Part shown: positions 23,018 to 34,764 of the stretch, piece after piece
Numbering within the stretch: the first letter of the stretch is position 1
Layout of the letters: each line of letters opens with the position of its first letter
Origin: Euonymus europaeus
Lineage: Eukaryota > Streptophyta > Magnoliopsida > Celastrales > Celastraceae
NCBI GenBank assembly: GCA_963580455.1
Contig: OY756967.1
Location: 14,716,501-14,780,500 of the forward strand
Reading direction: 5' to 3'
Length of the DNA: 64,000 nucleotides
The notes under the pieces: model-generated
What the model saw: the letters and a program-made list of their open reading frames with translations, nothing else
What the model was told of the DNA's origin: nothing
The model's database searches: none
Position numbers and translations under genes: made by a program

Positions 23018-24740
23018 AATTCACATGGTTAGGTATGCTTCAAGTCTTCATCCATGCTAATGGTACTTGGATAGTGGATGCTCAAGGCACATGAGTGGAG
23101 ATCGAACCTTATTTACTTCATTCAAGGAAAAGAAGAATGGTGGTTATGTCACTTTTGGAGACAATTCTAAAGGAAAGATTCTAGGCATAGGATCGGTTGG
23201 TAAGGGTTCCTTTTCTCTAAATGATTGTCTTTTGGTTGAAAGGTTGCAATTTAATTTGCTTAGCATTAGTCAATTAGCTGATAAAGGATATGATTCTCAT
23301 TTTAAGAAAGGTAAATGCTGTATTGTAGATGAGCATGATAATATCATTACATCTGGTGTTAGAATAGGTCATATGTATGCACTTGACTTAAATATGATGA
23401 ATGATAATATGACATGTTTGATTTCTTCTAATGATGTTGTGTTGTATTGGCATAGAAGATTAGGTCATGTATGTGTTTCTACTTTGAGAAAGCTTAGTTC
23501 AAAAGAATTAGTTAGAGGCTTACCCAAGTTGAAGTTTGGTGATTCCATTATATGTGAACATTGCATTAGAGGTAAGAAAATTAAGGAGTCTTTTAAATCA
23601 AAAAATGTTGTTTCTACTTCTAGGCCACTTCAACTATTGCATATTGATTTGTTAAGTCCTAGTAGGACAAAGAGTTTAGGTGGCAAGTATTATGCATTTG
23701 TTATTGTTGATGATTATTCCAGATTTACTTGGTGTTTGTTTTTAGCTCATAAAAGTGATGCATTATAGGAGTTTAAATATTTCATTAAAAGAGTGCAAAA
23801 TGAGGATGAATTGCATGTTTCCAAAATTAGGAGTGACCATGGAGGTGAATTTGAAAACTATGGATTTGATGCTTTATGTGACTCTTATGGTATTACACAT
23901 AATTTTAGTGCACCTAGAACACCACAACAAAATGGAGTTGTTGAAAGGAAAAATAGGACATTACAAGAGTTAGGTAGAACCATGATGCTTGAATATGCCT
24001 TACCTAAACACTTTTGGGCCGAAGCTATAAATAATGCATGTTATGTCTCTAATAGGTTGTCTATTAGAAAGATTTTGAAAAAGACTCCATATGAGCTCTT
24101 GCATGCTAGGAAGCCTAAAGTTGACTATTTTAGAGTGTTTGGTTGTAAATGCTATATTTTGAATACGAAAGACAATCTTGATAAGTTTGATGCTAAGAGT
24201 GTAATTGGTATATTTATTGGTTATTCTACTCATTCTAGAGCTTATAGAGTTTTTAATGATAAGTCTAAGGTTGTGGAAGAAAGTGTGCATGTTAAATTCG
24301 ATGATATGTTTTCACTTGATCCAAATGTGCTTGTAGAAGAAGAAATTTCAGGTTTTGAAGGGCTAGATCATCCAAAGAGTTCACACTCTAATGGTGGTCA
24401 TGATCTACAAATAAAAGAGGGTGATGATTTATTGGTGGGAAGCTTGAAGGAGATGGAAATCTCAAATGATGCTACATCAAATCAAGAAAACCAAGTGGAA
24501 CCTATGTCTAATAATGAAGATCATGATGAGCATGGTAATGATATACAATCGGTCAGCTCTAAGAATCAAGGAAATAGTCTTCAAAAGAAGGACAAGCACA
24601 TGCATCCTAAAGAGCTTATCATTGGAGACTTCTCAAAAGGCATTCAAACAAGATCAAGATTGAATTCGACGGTCAACACTCATCCTTTAAATCTTTATGC
24701 TATGATATCTATGATAGAACCTAAGAATGTAAAAGATGTT
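23018..24740 (+). pseudogene. pol (PR-IN): SIRE-like protease and integrase
   Basis: Protease begins at about 23060 with WYLDSGCSRHMSGDRTLF (active-site DSG). A GAG-pre-integrase zone follows (VLYWHRRLGHVCVSTLRKLS, with HHCC continuing in CEHCIRGK). The integrase core has all three acidic residues: LLHIDLLSP, SKIRSDHGGEF and QQNGVVERKNR. Downstream are the copia motifs YFRVFGCKCYILN and FIGYSTHSRAYRVF. One nonsense codon interrupts the frame at 23766-23768 and another (CAA to TAA) lies just before the protease at about 23057. Otherwise the region is nearly intact. A variable acidic linker (24300-24700) leads to RT. Confidence 0.92.
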
Positions 24741-26243
24741 TCAATTGATGAAGATTGGATTTTTGCTATGCAAGAAGAACTTGAACAATTTGAAAGAAGC
24801 AAGGTTTGGACACTTGTTCCAAAACCTAGAGACCACACCATTATTGGAACCAAATGGGTGTTTAGAAATAAGATGAATGAGAATGGTGAAGTGACTAGGA
24901 ATAAGGCTAGGCTAGTAGCTTAAGGTTATTTTCAAGAAGAGGGTATAGATTATGAAGAAACCTTTGCACCGGTTGCAAGGTTGAAGGCCATTAGACTTTT
25001 ATTAGCTTTTGCATGCTATAAGGGTTTTAAACTTTTTCAAATGGATGTTAAGAGTGCTTTCTTGAATGGTGTGATAAATGAGGAAGTGTATGTTAAACAA
25101 CCTCCGGGTTTTTAATCTAAAGAATACCCTAATCATGTTTATAAATTAGACAGGACATTGTATGGCTTAAAGCAAGCACCTAGGGCATGGTATGAGAGAC
25201 TTAGTAAATTCTTGTTAAAAAATGATTTTTCTTGTGGTAGTATTGATAATACTTTGTTTACTAAATGCAAAGGTGATGACTTGTTGGTTGTGCAAATATA
25301 TGTGGATGACATTATATTTGGTGCTACTTTGGAATCAATGTGTGATGAATTTGCTATGTGCATGAAAAGTGAATTTGAAATGTCTATGATGGGTGAGTTA
25401 ACATATTTTCTAGGATTGCAAATTAGACAAACCTCACATGACATTCACATAAGTCAAACTAAATACACTTATGACTTGCTTAAAAGGTTTGGTATGGATT
25501 TGTCTAAAGGATGTTCTACACCAAATGGGGGTGACATCTAAATTAGAAGTCGACCTTAAAAGCAAAGAGGTGGATCAAAAGATGTATAGGTCTATGATTG
25601 AAAGTTTACTTTATTTGACCGCATCTAGGCCGGATATCATGTTTAGTGTGTGTATGTGTGCTAGATATCAATATAATCCTAAAGAATCACACTTAACGGC
25701 CGTTAGGAGGATATTGAGATATTTGAAAGATACACCAACCTTAGGGTTATGGTATGATAGAAAATCCTCATTTGACTTGCATGCTTTTACTGATGCCGAT
25801 TATGGAGGTTGTAGAATCGATAGGAAAAGTACAAGTGGTACATGCCAATACCTAGGGAACATGCTTATATCTTGGTTTTCAAAGAAAAAAACTTGTGTTG
25901 CTCTAAGTACAACCGAAGCCGAATACATGGCCATAGGTAGTTGTGTTGCACAAATTCTATGGATTAAACAACAATTGATTGATTTTAATATGTCATTTGA
26001 TAACACACTTATTCAATGTGACAACATTAGTGCAATCCATTTATCTAAGAATCCGGTTCATCATGGAAAAGCCAAACACATTGAGATTAGACATCATTTT
26101 ATAAGAGATCATGTAGCTAAAGGAAACATAGTGCTTGAACATGTTGAAGGGGAACACAATATTGCCGATTTGTTTACACAACCATTAGCTAAGAATAGGT
26201 TTATAAAATTAAGAGATGCATTAGGATTGATTGATGCACCTTG
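24741..26243 (+). pseudogene. pol (RT-RH): SIRE-like reverse transcriptase and RNase H
   Basis: RT reads [54 protein letters not shown] and the active site VQIYVDDIIFGA. RNase H follows with FTDADYGGC, SKKKTCVALSTTEAEYMA and IEIRHHFIRDHV, ending LIDAP then TGA at 26243, as in the second copy. Two nonsense codons (24921-24923; about 25113) and a one-base A insertion in the A-run at about 25525 are the only visible lesions. This is the best preserved polyprotein in the window. Confidence 0.92.
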
Positions 26244-26821
26244 AATGCATGGTCTTTACTTGATTGCATGTGACACATCTCGATTGGTTATATATACTTA
26301 TTTGAATGAGATGCACATGTGTAGGGGGAGTTCCCAAATAAACTCTTATGTGTTTGATGTGATTCCTTGCTTAAATGATGATCCATGATTGCTTCCATGT
26401 TATTGGTTGTCCTTGCTAGCATATATGAGCTTGAAAACATATTTGATTTTTAATTGGTATTTTGAATGATTTTCAAGCTATGCATTCAATATTTTTACAT
26501 GGCTTAGGAAACATTAGTTGATGTACTTCATTGAGTTAAACCATTCATTGTTTTTGAAGTTGCATTACCCCTATTTCCTCACCTTTTTGAGTTCTTACAA
26601 AAAGGGGGAGAGATAATTGATGAAAAAGTGCATATGATTTGATTAAAAATGCATATTAGTTGCACAACTTAAGGGGGAGTGAGCTTGCCATGTTAAGGGA
26701 GATTAGGAAGCTTAAAGTGAAGGTGAGCATCATAAGATTTTGAAAATATTACAAATTATCTCAAATTTTATTTGATTTCAAAATGGAGATATAATTTTGC
26801 TCACTTAATGCATGACATTTG
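26244..26821 (+). other. SIRE-like 3' untranslated region with several purine tracts
   Basis: No gene. It has repeated G-rich purine tracts: GTAGGGGGAG at about 26323, AAAAAGGGGGAGAG at about 26598 and AAGGGGGAG at about 26670. The tract normally adjoining the LTR has been deleted together with the first about 260 bp of the 3' LTR. Confidence 0.75.
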
Positions 26822-29176
26822 GAATCATGTTTGATCATATTTGATATGAATTTGATGATTTTGGACTTGTTCATTTTCGCACTACAAAAATTGTTCAAGC
26901 ATCACACTGTGCACACGTTGGTTGAATTGTCATAACTTATTCATATAATCTCTGATTGACTTGATTCTTGTTTTGAAAATTATTTAAGACACTCTGGAAT
27001 TTTTCATTGTGAAATATTATCAGGTCAATTTTAAGTCTATCATGTTCAATTTGTCAGTTGAAATTAATTCACTAGTGTAGTTGTGAAACTAGCCTAGTTG
27101 AGATTTGCATGATCAAATTGAATGACCAAACGACCTCAATTATAAGTGAAATTTTGTATGCACATTATTATATAAATAAATTGATTTATAATGTGCTTAC
27201 TTGAATTTTATTGAGCTTATATCATATTGGTTAACCCAAGTGCAAGCATTGAAGCTCTTTGAGCTTACAAGCAAAATTGGAGTGTTCTATCACTCATTTC
27301 TTTGTAGGTAAAAATCATACACTTATTTGGGACATTAATTGAGGATATGAAATGGTCATGGAGTATTGAGGTTTCAATGTTTAGGCACTTAGAATCCGAA
27401 ATCCCCTAGGAAACCCTATTTGGGAGCAATTGAGATTATGTGAGCTACATTGAAGGATTTATTTAGGAAAGAGTCTAAGACATATTTATTGAGAAATTTG
27501 ACCAAATTTTGAGTGAATAAGACTTAAATTGGTGCAACCCATTCTTATCCAAAATAGCCTAAATTCCTCAAATTGACCTTCCATGGGTTAGACTAAGTTG
27601 AATTAATGTTGGATGATTTATTTGGAGTAGGGGCTCGGTCATAACCCTTCTAGAAAGCCTTAGGATCCTTTGGAGGGAATTTGAGAAGCCTTGGATTCAT
27701 TTGAAATCAAATGAAAAAGATTGGAGCCAAAACACTTGGAGGAAAATTGTCCACATCACCATGTACTATTATGTTCTTGTTTTCAAGTAATTTGGCGGGA
27801 ATTTCGTGTGAGACTTGTAGGTGTTGTTTGGTTGAGTGTTGAAGCCTTTGTAAGCATGAAGAAGAGTATAACAAGAAGCACAAAAGATCCAAACAAACCT
27901 TGGAGCCAATATTTGAAATTTGAATCAAAGGTTGACGAAAAGTCAATAACGGCTAGCCTTTCAATGGTGTTGATTGATTTCATTTTTGAAGATGAAGGGC
28001 AGAGATTATAAGTTGATTGAGGGCTGAGATTGAAGATTAACAAGATCCAATGGCCAATATTACATGGAGACAAATGAAGTGGAAAGTCATGCTTCATTCC
28101 ACACTTGGAAAACTCATGTGCAAAAATTACCAACAGAGCTTTTGTTCTTGATTCTACAATTTTTGAGTGATCTTCTCTTGATCTTTTGATCATCATTTGA
28201 TGAGATTATTGTCATCATCTTCCCTTCATCAACCTTAAGCTAGAACACACTTTCAAGCCAAAATCATTAAGGTATTTCTTTGAGTGTTCTTGAGCTACTT
28301 TCCACAAAGCTTCTCCTAAACTTATTTCCATCTTTGTGAGACTTTGTGTGAACCTTTGGTTGAGTGAAAGCCACAAATTTGAGCCAAATTTATATCCTAC
28401 CAGTAAACTTTACATTGAGAGATTAAGTGTTCCTCATCCAAATAGCTTAGAGCTAATCTTGAGAGAACCAAAAACCAAATCACTTGTAAAAGTCCCTTAT
28501 GAGGGCATTACCTTTGAGAGGTGTGTGAAAGTTTAAGGTTAGCTTCAAACCTTGTTGGTGTACAAGTTTGGGGTGTGCTTGAAAATCCTAAGTTTGTGGT
28601 GAACTTGCAAAACCACTTATATCCTTTAGTGGATTTGGAAATCCTAAGCTTGAGGGCTTAGGTAGTGGATGTAGGTGTGAGCACCGAACCACTATATATC
28701 CTTGTGCACTCTATGTTTGATTTCCTTTCTTGTTTGGTGCTATTAGTGATTTGTGTGCCTTAGAAATTGATATTAGGGTGTTGCTTGTTGCGATTGCTTG
28801 TTGGGATATTGCTTGTGATTGAGCAACTTGTGAGTAGTGGATTCTAGGAACACTTTTGATTGTTAATTTTCTTCAATATCAATCTGTCCGTGCACTGTTC
28901 ACAGTGCTAGACTTTGAGTTTTGAGCTGAATTTTTGATATATTGTTTGTTAAGGTGTTGTAACATTTCATATCAAATTTCATAGCATTCAGATTTAAATT
29001 CCTAGGTCAAATTGCATTCATCCGATTAGTGAGCAGATTTGCATTCTTGATTTTGTTTTAATCATTTGTGAGTTTTTAGGTTGTGGTTTTGTACTTGGGG
29101 TTTATACTTAGTTTTTAGAGACACAATTCACCCCCCCCCCCCCCCCCCCCCCTCTTGTGTTAGCCTAGTGATTTCA
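26822..29176 (+). repeat. SIRE-like 3' LTR, 5'-truncated
   Basis: Matches 12706-14590 closely and supplies the R/U5 part lost from the 5' LTR. A TATA-like box is at 28693-28699. Near the end there is a run of 22 C residues (29131-29152) followed by CTCTTGTGTTAGCC and the terminal TTTCA. Confidence 0.9.
28693..28699 (+). promoter_or_regulatory. TATA-like box of the SIRE-like LTR
   Basis: CACTATATATCC lies about 480 bp before the LTR end and recurs in the other LTRs (14575-14581; 43440-43446 minus; a weaker TATATA at 52129-52134). The position fits the start of R, but no transcript data are available. Confidence 0.45.
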
Positions 29177-29181
29177 GTGAT

Positions 29182-29618
29182 ATCCTATCAAGAGTATTCC
29201 CCAATACTCCACTTGTATGTTATAAGATATAGGAATCATTAAAAGTATAGCTTAACCTTAACACGCTTTTTTGCAGTTCTTTGGGCATCCAAGGAATGGG
29301 ATAAAGTAAAACTCCATACTGCTCATACTTAAGTGATTCTCAACTTATGTTTTCCTATCGAACCTAGTTCATGGGATCTCCAATTACTAGGTTAGGTTTC
29401 CATCGAGATAACTTATTTAATTAAGAATTTTAAGCCCATTCCCCTCGATGCATAGTCTATAACCTATCTACTTAAACCTTTTTGTAAACGAATCCGCTAG
29501 GTTTTCTTTAGACTTTACAAAATCTAAAGAAATTATTCCAATAGAGAGTAACTGTCTTACGGTATTATGTCTACAAGGAATGTGTCTAGACTTACCATTC
29601 TACATCAAATTTTGTGCT
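29182..29618 (-). pseudogene. Tork-like 3' untranslated region and RNase H C-terminus
   Basis: Continues the Tork sequence from 12565 after the duplicated GTGAT. The 29430-29610 part matches the RNase H end at 35362-35613 (RQLLSIGIISLDFVKSKENL on the element strand). At about 29612 it joins the RT end directly, so most of RNase H has been deleted. Confidence 0.75.
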
Positions 29619-30620
29619 CTAATGCGCAGGTTCACTTGTGTATCTGCTTAGTTTTCTAACAGAGTACGCAATATTTGGCCTCGTGTAGTTCATGATGTAC
29701 ATTACACTCCCTATAATTCGAGAGTATTCCAATTGTTGAATACTATCTCCAATATTCTTATGTAAGACCAGATGGGGGAGAAATGGACTATTAGCATCTT
29801 TGATGCCATGTCCTTTAAACCTTTCAATCACTTTCTCTAGATAGTGTGATTGAGATAATGCTAGGCCTTCTGATGTTCTGGAAATTTTAATGTCTAACAT
29901 CACATCTGCTTCACCCATGTCTTTCATATCAAGGTTCTTTGATAGCATTTTCTTGGTTTTGTTGATGATCTCAACATTTTGAACAAGAATTAGTATATCA
30001 TCGATATATAGACAAATGATTACACAATCATTGTTTACCTCTTATGTGTAGACACATTTGTCACACTAGTTGATTCGAAATCCATCTCGTATCACTAGTT
30101 GGTCAAATTTTCCATGCCATTGTTTTGGAGCTTGCTTTAGCTCATACAATGACTTGACAAGTTTACATACCTTATGTTCTTGTCCTTTGACCTTCAACCC
30201 TTCGGGTTGTTCCATATATATTAGAAATGTTTTTTTACATCATCGAGTTCACAATTTAGGAATGTTGTTTTTACATCCATTTGGTGAATCATCAAGTCAT
30301 AGAGCAAGGCTATAGAAATTAACATCCGCATGGATGTAATTCTCATGACTGGTGAGATATCAAAGTAATCTAGACCTTCCTTTTGTCTAAACCCTTTGGC
30401 TATAAGCCTTGCTTTGTACTTATCTATGGATCCGTCAGCCTTAAGTTTTTTCCTGAAGATCCTTTTACATCCAATTGGCTTATTCCCGGGTGGGAGATCA
30501 ACCAATTCCCAAGTATGGTTACTTATAATGGATTCTATTTCGTTGTTTACAGCTTCTTTCCAAAATGGAGCATCCGGTGTTGACATTGCTTCCTTGAATG
30601 TCTAAGGCATCATCTCTAAC
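29619..30620 (-). pseudogene. pol (RT): Tork-like reverse transcriptase
   Basis: The frame at 30221-30586 reads SNHTWELVDLPPGNKPIGCK and HQMDVKTTFLNCELDD, the N-terminal half of copia RT. The frame at 29619-29948 reads LSQSHYLEKVIERFKG and YSRIIGSVMYIMNYTRPNIA, the C-terminal half. Between them, about 29949-30220 encodes the palm in disturbed frames, with an active-site variant VIICLYIDDILI and stops. The next 5' part (30587-30620) is LDTFKEAM-like with one stop. Confidence 0.85.
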
Positions 30621-31850
30621 ATATATGTTAGAAATTCAGGACCAAAGGACTTTGAGACCTTTGGTTTCTTGCTCTTTCTTCGTTCCTCAACCTCTTGTTC
30701 TTCATTTTGTTATTTCTCAGGAATTGAATCTCTATTCCTTTTATGAGAGGTTTCGCTTCGTTTGCAAGGAAATATTTCCTCAAAGAATTCCGCATCTCTC
30801 ATTTCCATGATTGTATTTACATGGATATCATCTATCTCAAATTTGTGTACCAATAATCTGAATGCATTGATAGTTTGAGCATATCCCAAAAATATGCAAT
30901 CCACAGTTTTAGGTCCAACTTTGACTTGCTTTGGGGTGGAGGTACTGTCACCTTAGCCAGGCACCCCCACACTTTCAAGGATTTGAAAGAGGGTGATCTC
31001 TTATTGCACATCTCATATGGAATACTACCTGTTTTCTTCTGGGCATTCTGTTAAGAATATAATTAGCAATTAGCACTACTTCCCTTCACAAGTTTTGTGG
31101 TAGTCCAGAACTTATTAACATGGAACTAACCATTTCTTTTAAAGTTCTGTTCTTCTTTCAGCAATTCCATTTTGCTGAGGTGTATATGGTGTTGTTGTTT
31201 GGTCGATGATTCCATACTCAGTACATAACTCATCAAAGAGAGTAAAATCATATTCTCCTGCCCTATCGGACCTTAGTGCCTTGATCTTTTTACCAAATTG
31301 ATTCTCAACTTCATTTTTATATTTGATAAAGTTGTCCATTGCTTCGTTTTTGCTAGTTAACAAATAAACATAGCAATATTGTGTACAATCATCGATGAAT
31401 GTAATGAAGTACTTCTTTCCACCTCTACTTTGAACAAATTTCAAGTTGCATAAATCACTATGGATTAATGCTAGAGGCTCAGTACCCCTTTCAGTTGTAT
31501 TAAAAGGTTTCTTAGCAAACTTTGCTTCAACACACGTTTCACATTTATGGTTGACATCCAAATTAAATTTGAGAATTAAACCTAAGTTTGCCAACTTTTT
31601 CATTGTACCATAGTTTACATGTTCTAATCTATCATGCCATAAGTATGGAGAAACAACAATGTAAACTGAAGTTTGCCAACTTTTTCATTGGGTACAAAAA
31701 TTTGTTATTTTTATCAATTACAACAATATTGGCCTTAAAAAGCCCATCACACATATACCCCTTCCCCACATAAGTTCCATCCTTGGAAACTACAAATTTA
31801 TTGGATTCAAACCCAACCTTGAATCCCTTGCTTATCATCACATGCACATA
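30621..31850 (-). pseudogene. pol (IN): Tork-like integrase
   Basis: The frame at 31139-31603 has the end of the zinc-binding part (NHKCETCVEAKFAKKPF) and a core with all catalytic acids: LIHSDLCNL, ALRSDRAGEYD and TPQQNGIAERR. The C-terminal part after a frameshift includes MDCIFLGYAQTINAFRLLVH at 30850-30904. The upstream linker (31632-31847) contains VGKGYMCDGLFKAN from the GAG-pre-integrase segment. A duplicated TTTGCCAACTTTTTCATTG around 31590 and 31675 disrupts the zinc-finger region. Confidence 0.87.
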
Positions 31851-32110
31851 AATTATATTCTTATGAAACTCTAGAACATGCAGTACATTTTGCAGTGCGA
31901 GTTACTTGAGGTGAGCTTTAGAATAATCTCTCCAATTCCTTCAATAGTGGCTGGAGCAGAATTAGCCATGAAGATTTTCTCTCTATCATCCTTCTTCTCA
32001 TAAGATGTGAAGAGGTCCTTGTCGATGTAGATGTGTTTTGATGCACCAGTGTCCACCAGTCTTTGGTGTGACTCACCAAGTTTACTTGGGTGACTACAGC
32101 AGCCAACATC
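31851..32110 (-). pseudogene. pol (PR): Tork-like protease
   Basis: The frame at 31871-32056 starts MDTGASKHIYIDKDLFTSYE, the aspartic protease site with DTGAS, and continues IEGIGEIILKLTS. The preceding residues (WTLVHQ in another frame) show a frameshift immediately before the active site. Confidence 0.85.
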
Positions 32111-33165
32111 TCTTCATCATCACTCTGCTCAACCAGGTGAGCTTGCTTCGTAGCTTTTCCCTTACCTGTAGCCTTGGCCTTGTCCTTCTCCTTATTAGGA
32201 CGTTTTCAACAATCCTTGGCACGGTGTCCAGGTTTGTCACTAATAAAGCAAGTACCCTGGAACTTTTGGGGTTGTTTCTTCTGCCTTCCTTTAGCTTGGT
32301 ACTCTCTCTTCCGTTTCTCAACAGTCTTGGGTTTGGAAGTTTCCACTAGGTTGACCTTTAGTGCTTTTGAAGGTGCCGTCTTCTTCCGATTGTCTTCCTC
32401 ACTTCAGAGACGGGCTATTAAATCCTCCATTTTGGTTTCTTTGTGCTTGTGCTTCAATTAGTTCTTGAAGTCCAACCAACCAGGAGGCAACTTCTCGATA
32501 AGTACTGCCACTTGAATAGACTCACTTAGAGTCATTCTTTATGCCAGTACGTCATGCATAATCAGCTGGTAGTCTTCAGCCTGGGTGACAACTAACTTGT
32601 CATCCACCATCTTGAAGTCTAGAAATTCGGCCTCCATAAATCTCTTGCTTCTAGCATCTTCAGTCTTGTACTTCTTCTCTAGGGAGCTTCATAGCTCCTT
32701 AGCTGAAGGTATGCCACAATATACATTATATAGGTCATCAGCTAATCCACCAAGTACTAGATTCTTGCATATGTATTCTCCATCTTTTCAAGCATGCATT
32801 GCTGCCACAGTCATTGGGTCCGACTCACCCTCTCGGAGAATAGGGCATTTTTTCGTTAGGAATCTGGCATTATTCAAAGTGGTGAGATAAAAGCGCATCT
32901 TTTGTTGCCACCTTTTGGAATCAATGCCCTTGAACTTTTTCGGCTTTTCAGCGGGAATTACAAGAATTATCCTGTTTGTGATAGGAACATTGTTCCCGAT
33001 TCTTACGGTTGCAGCAGCAACAAGCACGCCTCCAACAGGAGTAGCCACCGGCATACCTCCATTAGGAGCAGCCACACCACCTGGGTTCACAACACCAGGA
33101 GCAATAACATCACCTCCACTAGGGACGGTGGGTAACTCATTGTAAGTCTGTTGAATTTGTTCCAT
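32111..33165 (-). pseudogene. gag: Tork-like gag
   Basis: It starts at the ATG of MEQIQQTYNELPTVPSGG (33165), preferred over the longer frame because it heads the usual Gly/Pro/Val-rich N-terminus. The core PKKFKGIDSKRWQQKMRFYL is the signature of Tork-type Gag. The middle (32400-32780) is frameshifted. The CCHC knuckle has lost its second Cys (CFISDKPGHRAKDC). The C-terminus is Lys-rich and leads to protease. Confidence 0.82.
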
Positions 33166-33920
33166 TTTTCCACTACAAAAACAAATATTGGAGAGAGTAA
33201 TCAAATTATAATAAAATCACCACAAATACAATGAAAGCTATTAAACTCTTTAAGGTATATACCTTGTCAAATAAATTTGTGACTTAGAAAATTAGCAACT
33301 AGGTTGGTTCCCAAGAAAGAACATATATGTCAGCATTTCAAATAGTATAAAACTATCATCATGCATGCTAAATTATATGCTATTGTCAATATTGTTTACC
33401 AAACACCTCTACTTAAGTAAACGTGGCATGCATACAACATTGAATAAATTAGAAATCTTTATATGGTAAACTCAAAGAATTTCCTTTGTAAACCGAGTAA
33501 TAAGTTGCAAAAGTCAAGTCAAAAGGAAAAATAATTATTTTAATAATTAATGAATACAAACAAACGGTCAATTCTACACACCACTTAATAATATTTAATG
33601 TCAAGAAAACAATTTTATTGACTAACTTTAATGCAGCAAATATCATCAATTCTAAACATGTCATTAGCCACCAGAAATCAACTTTTTATTTTAAATAATT
33701 GCAGACAGATTTTAAAAATTGAAATTAAAATCACAAATTTTATAAATGATTTTATAATCACTTTAAGTAATCAGCACCGAATTGGTTAAACAAATTAGTT
33801 TAATATGGCAAAGTGAATTAGATTAGTGAACATGCGGCAATAGACTAAAACCATGCAATTTTATATATTTATTTAACCAACAGTTCATATAAGCACAAAA
33901 ATTCTGGCATTTCAACTTAA
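33166..33920 (-). other. Tork-like 5' leader and LTR end, unresolved
   Basis: AT-rich, no gene. It should contain the LTR end and the primer-binding site. No convincing TGGTATCAGAGC-like site is visible on the minus strand, so either the PBS has decayed or the LTR ends elsewhere than estimated. Confidence 0.5.
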
Positions 33921-34764
33921 GATGGATGGAAATAATGGAATATGAACTAGATTAACACATGGAATACAAATAATTTTACAATTCAATAAAGCAAGACGCA
34001 ATATATATCATTTATGGAGAATTAAAAATGAGAACAACCGTAGTTACCAAAGACCGGACCAGAATGCAAACATGAGATTGAAGTAAGGTATGCGAACCGC
34101 AAGTCTTCTTAAGGTGAAATGCTCCAGCCACCGGTGTCAATTCTAAAGTAGGCAAACACCTCCCAAGATACAACACTCCCTTCTACCGGTAGGTAACACA
34201 AGTATACCGGTAGGCTCGTTCGAACCAAAAATGGAATGCACTCTCAAAGAAGAAGAAGAAATTTGGCTGGGAAGAAGGAAGAGAGTTTCGGCTCTAGAGT
34301 TGTGTATCTTCCTCTATTCCTAGGCTACTATTTATAGTAGAACCCAAACCTAAAACCGACCCTAAAAACCAGTCAAATAAATTCTGTAACGGACCAGTAA
34401 TAAAATGAATTTAAAACTGTAACGGAAGTCCATGATGTAGATCCTCTCTCCCTCACAAAAGCTTGGGTGCGCTTGTGCCCAAGTTTTACATCCAACACTT
34501 GAGTTTATAAACCCAAGTCACACAACACAATTCTTCAATGTGGGATTTCCACATTTCCATTAGTTTGCACTCGATATATCATGTTTAACATGACTACTTT
34601 GTTGTCAATATCCATTCAACCAAAAAATAGTTTTAGACAACTTTCAACTCTAATCTCTAGTCTCATATTGAAGATTAGAACCCACTAAATTACATTTAAC
34701 TAATACTCAATTAGTTGTAATTAATTATTTGTCAAATAGTTGTTGACCACCATTTTTTCCAACA
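33921..34764 (-). repeat. Tork-like LTR shared by two internal regions
   Basis: Matches 11150-12198. It begins on the element strand at 34764 with TGTTGGAAAAAATGGTGG. Its TATA box is at 34329-34336. It acts as 5' LTR for the internal region to its left, but a purine tract on its right side marks it also as a 3' LTR for 34765-35630. Confidence 0.8.

Larger units (their letters stand above)
12566..29176 (+). mobile_element. SIRE-like Ty1-copia retrotransposon, plus strand
   Basis: The element starts TGTTTGACC at 12566 and ends GATTTCA at 29176, flanked by the 5-bp duplication GTGAT (12561-12565 and 29177-29181). The uninterrupted target is seen in the parallel Tork copy at about 35122-35140 (CATAGGTGATATTC), which confirms the insertion. 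LTRs of about 2.4 kb, a Gag with a C-terminal coiled coil, and PR-IN-RT-RH order fit the SIRE/Maximus group. The 5' LTR has lost its end and the 3' LTR its start. A Tekay-like gypsy element sits in gag (16240-22934). Without it the element is about 9.9 kb. Confidence 0.9.

Noticed and set aside
32038..33145. Plus-strand frames over the Tork gag/protease region
   Set aside because: Antisense shadows; the minus strand carries recognisable Gag and protease motifs.
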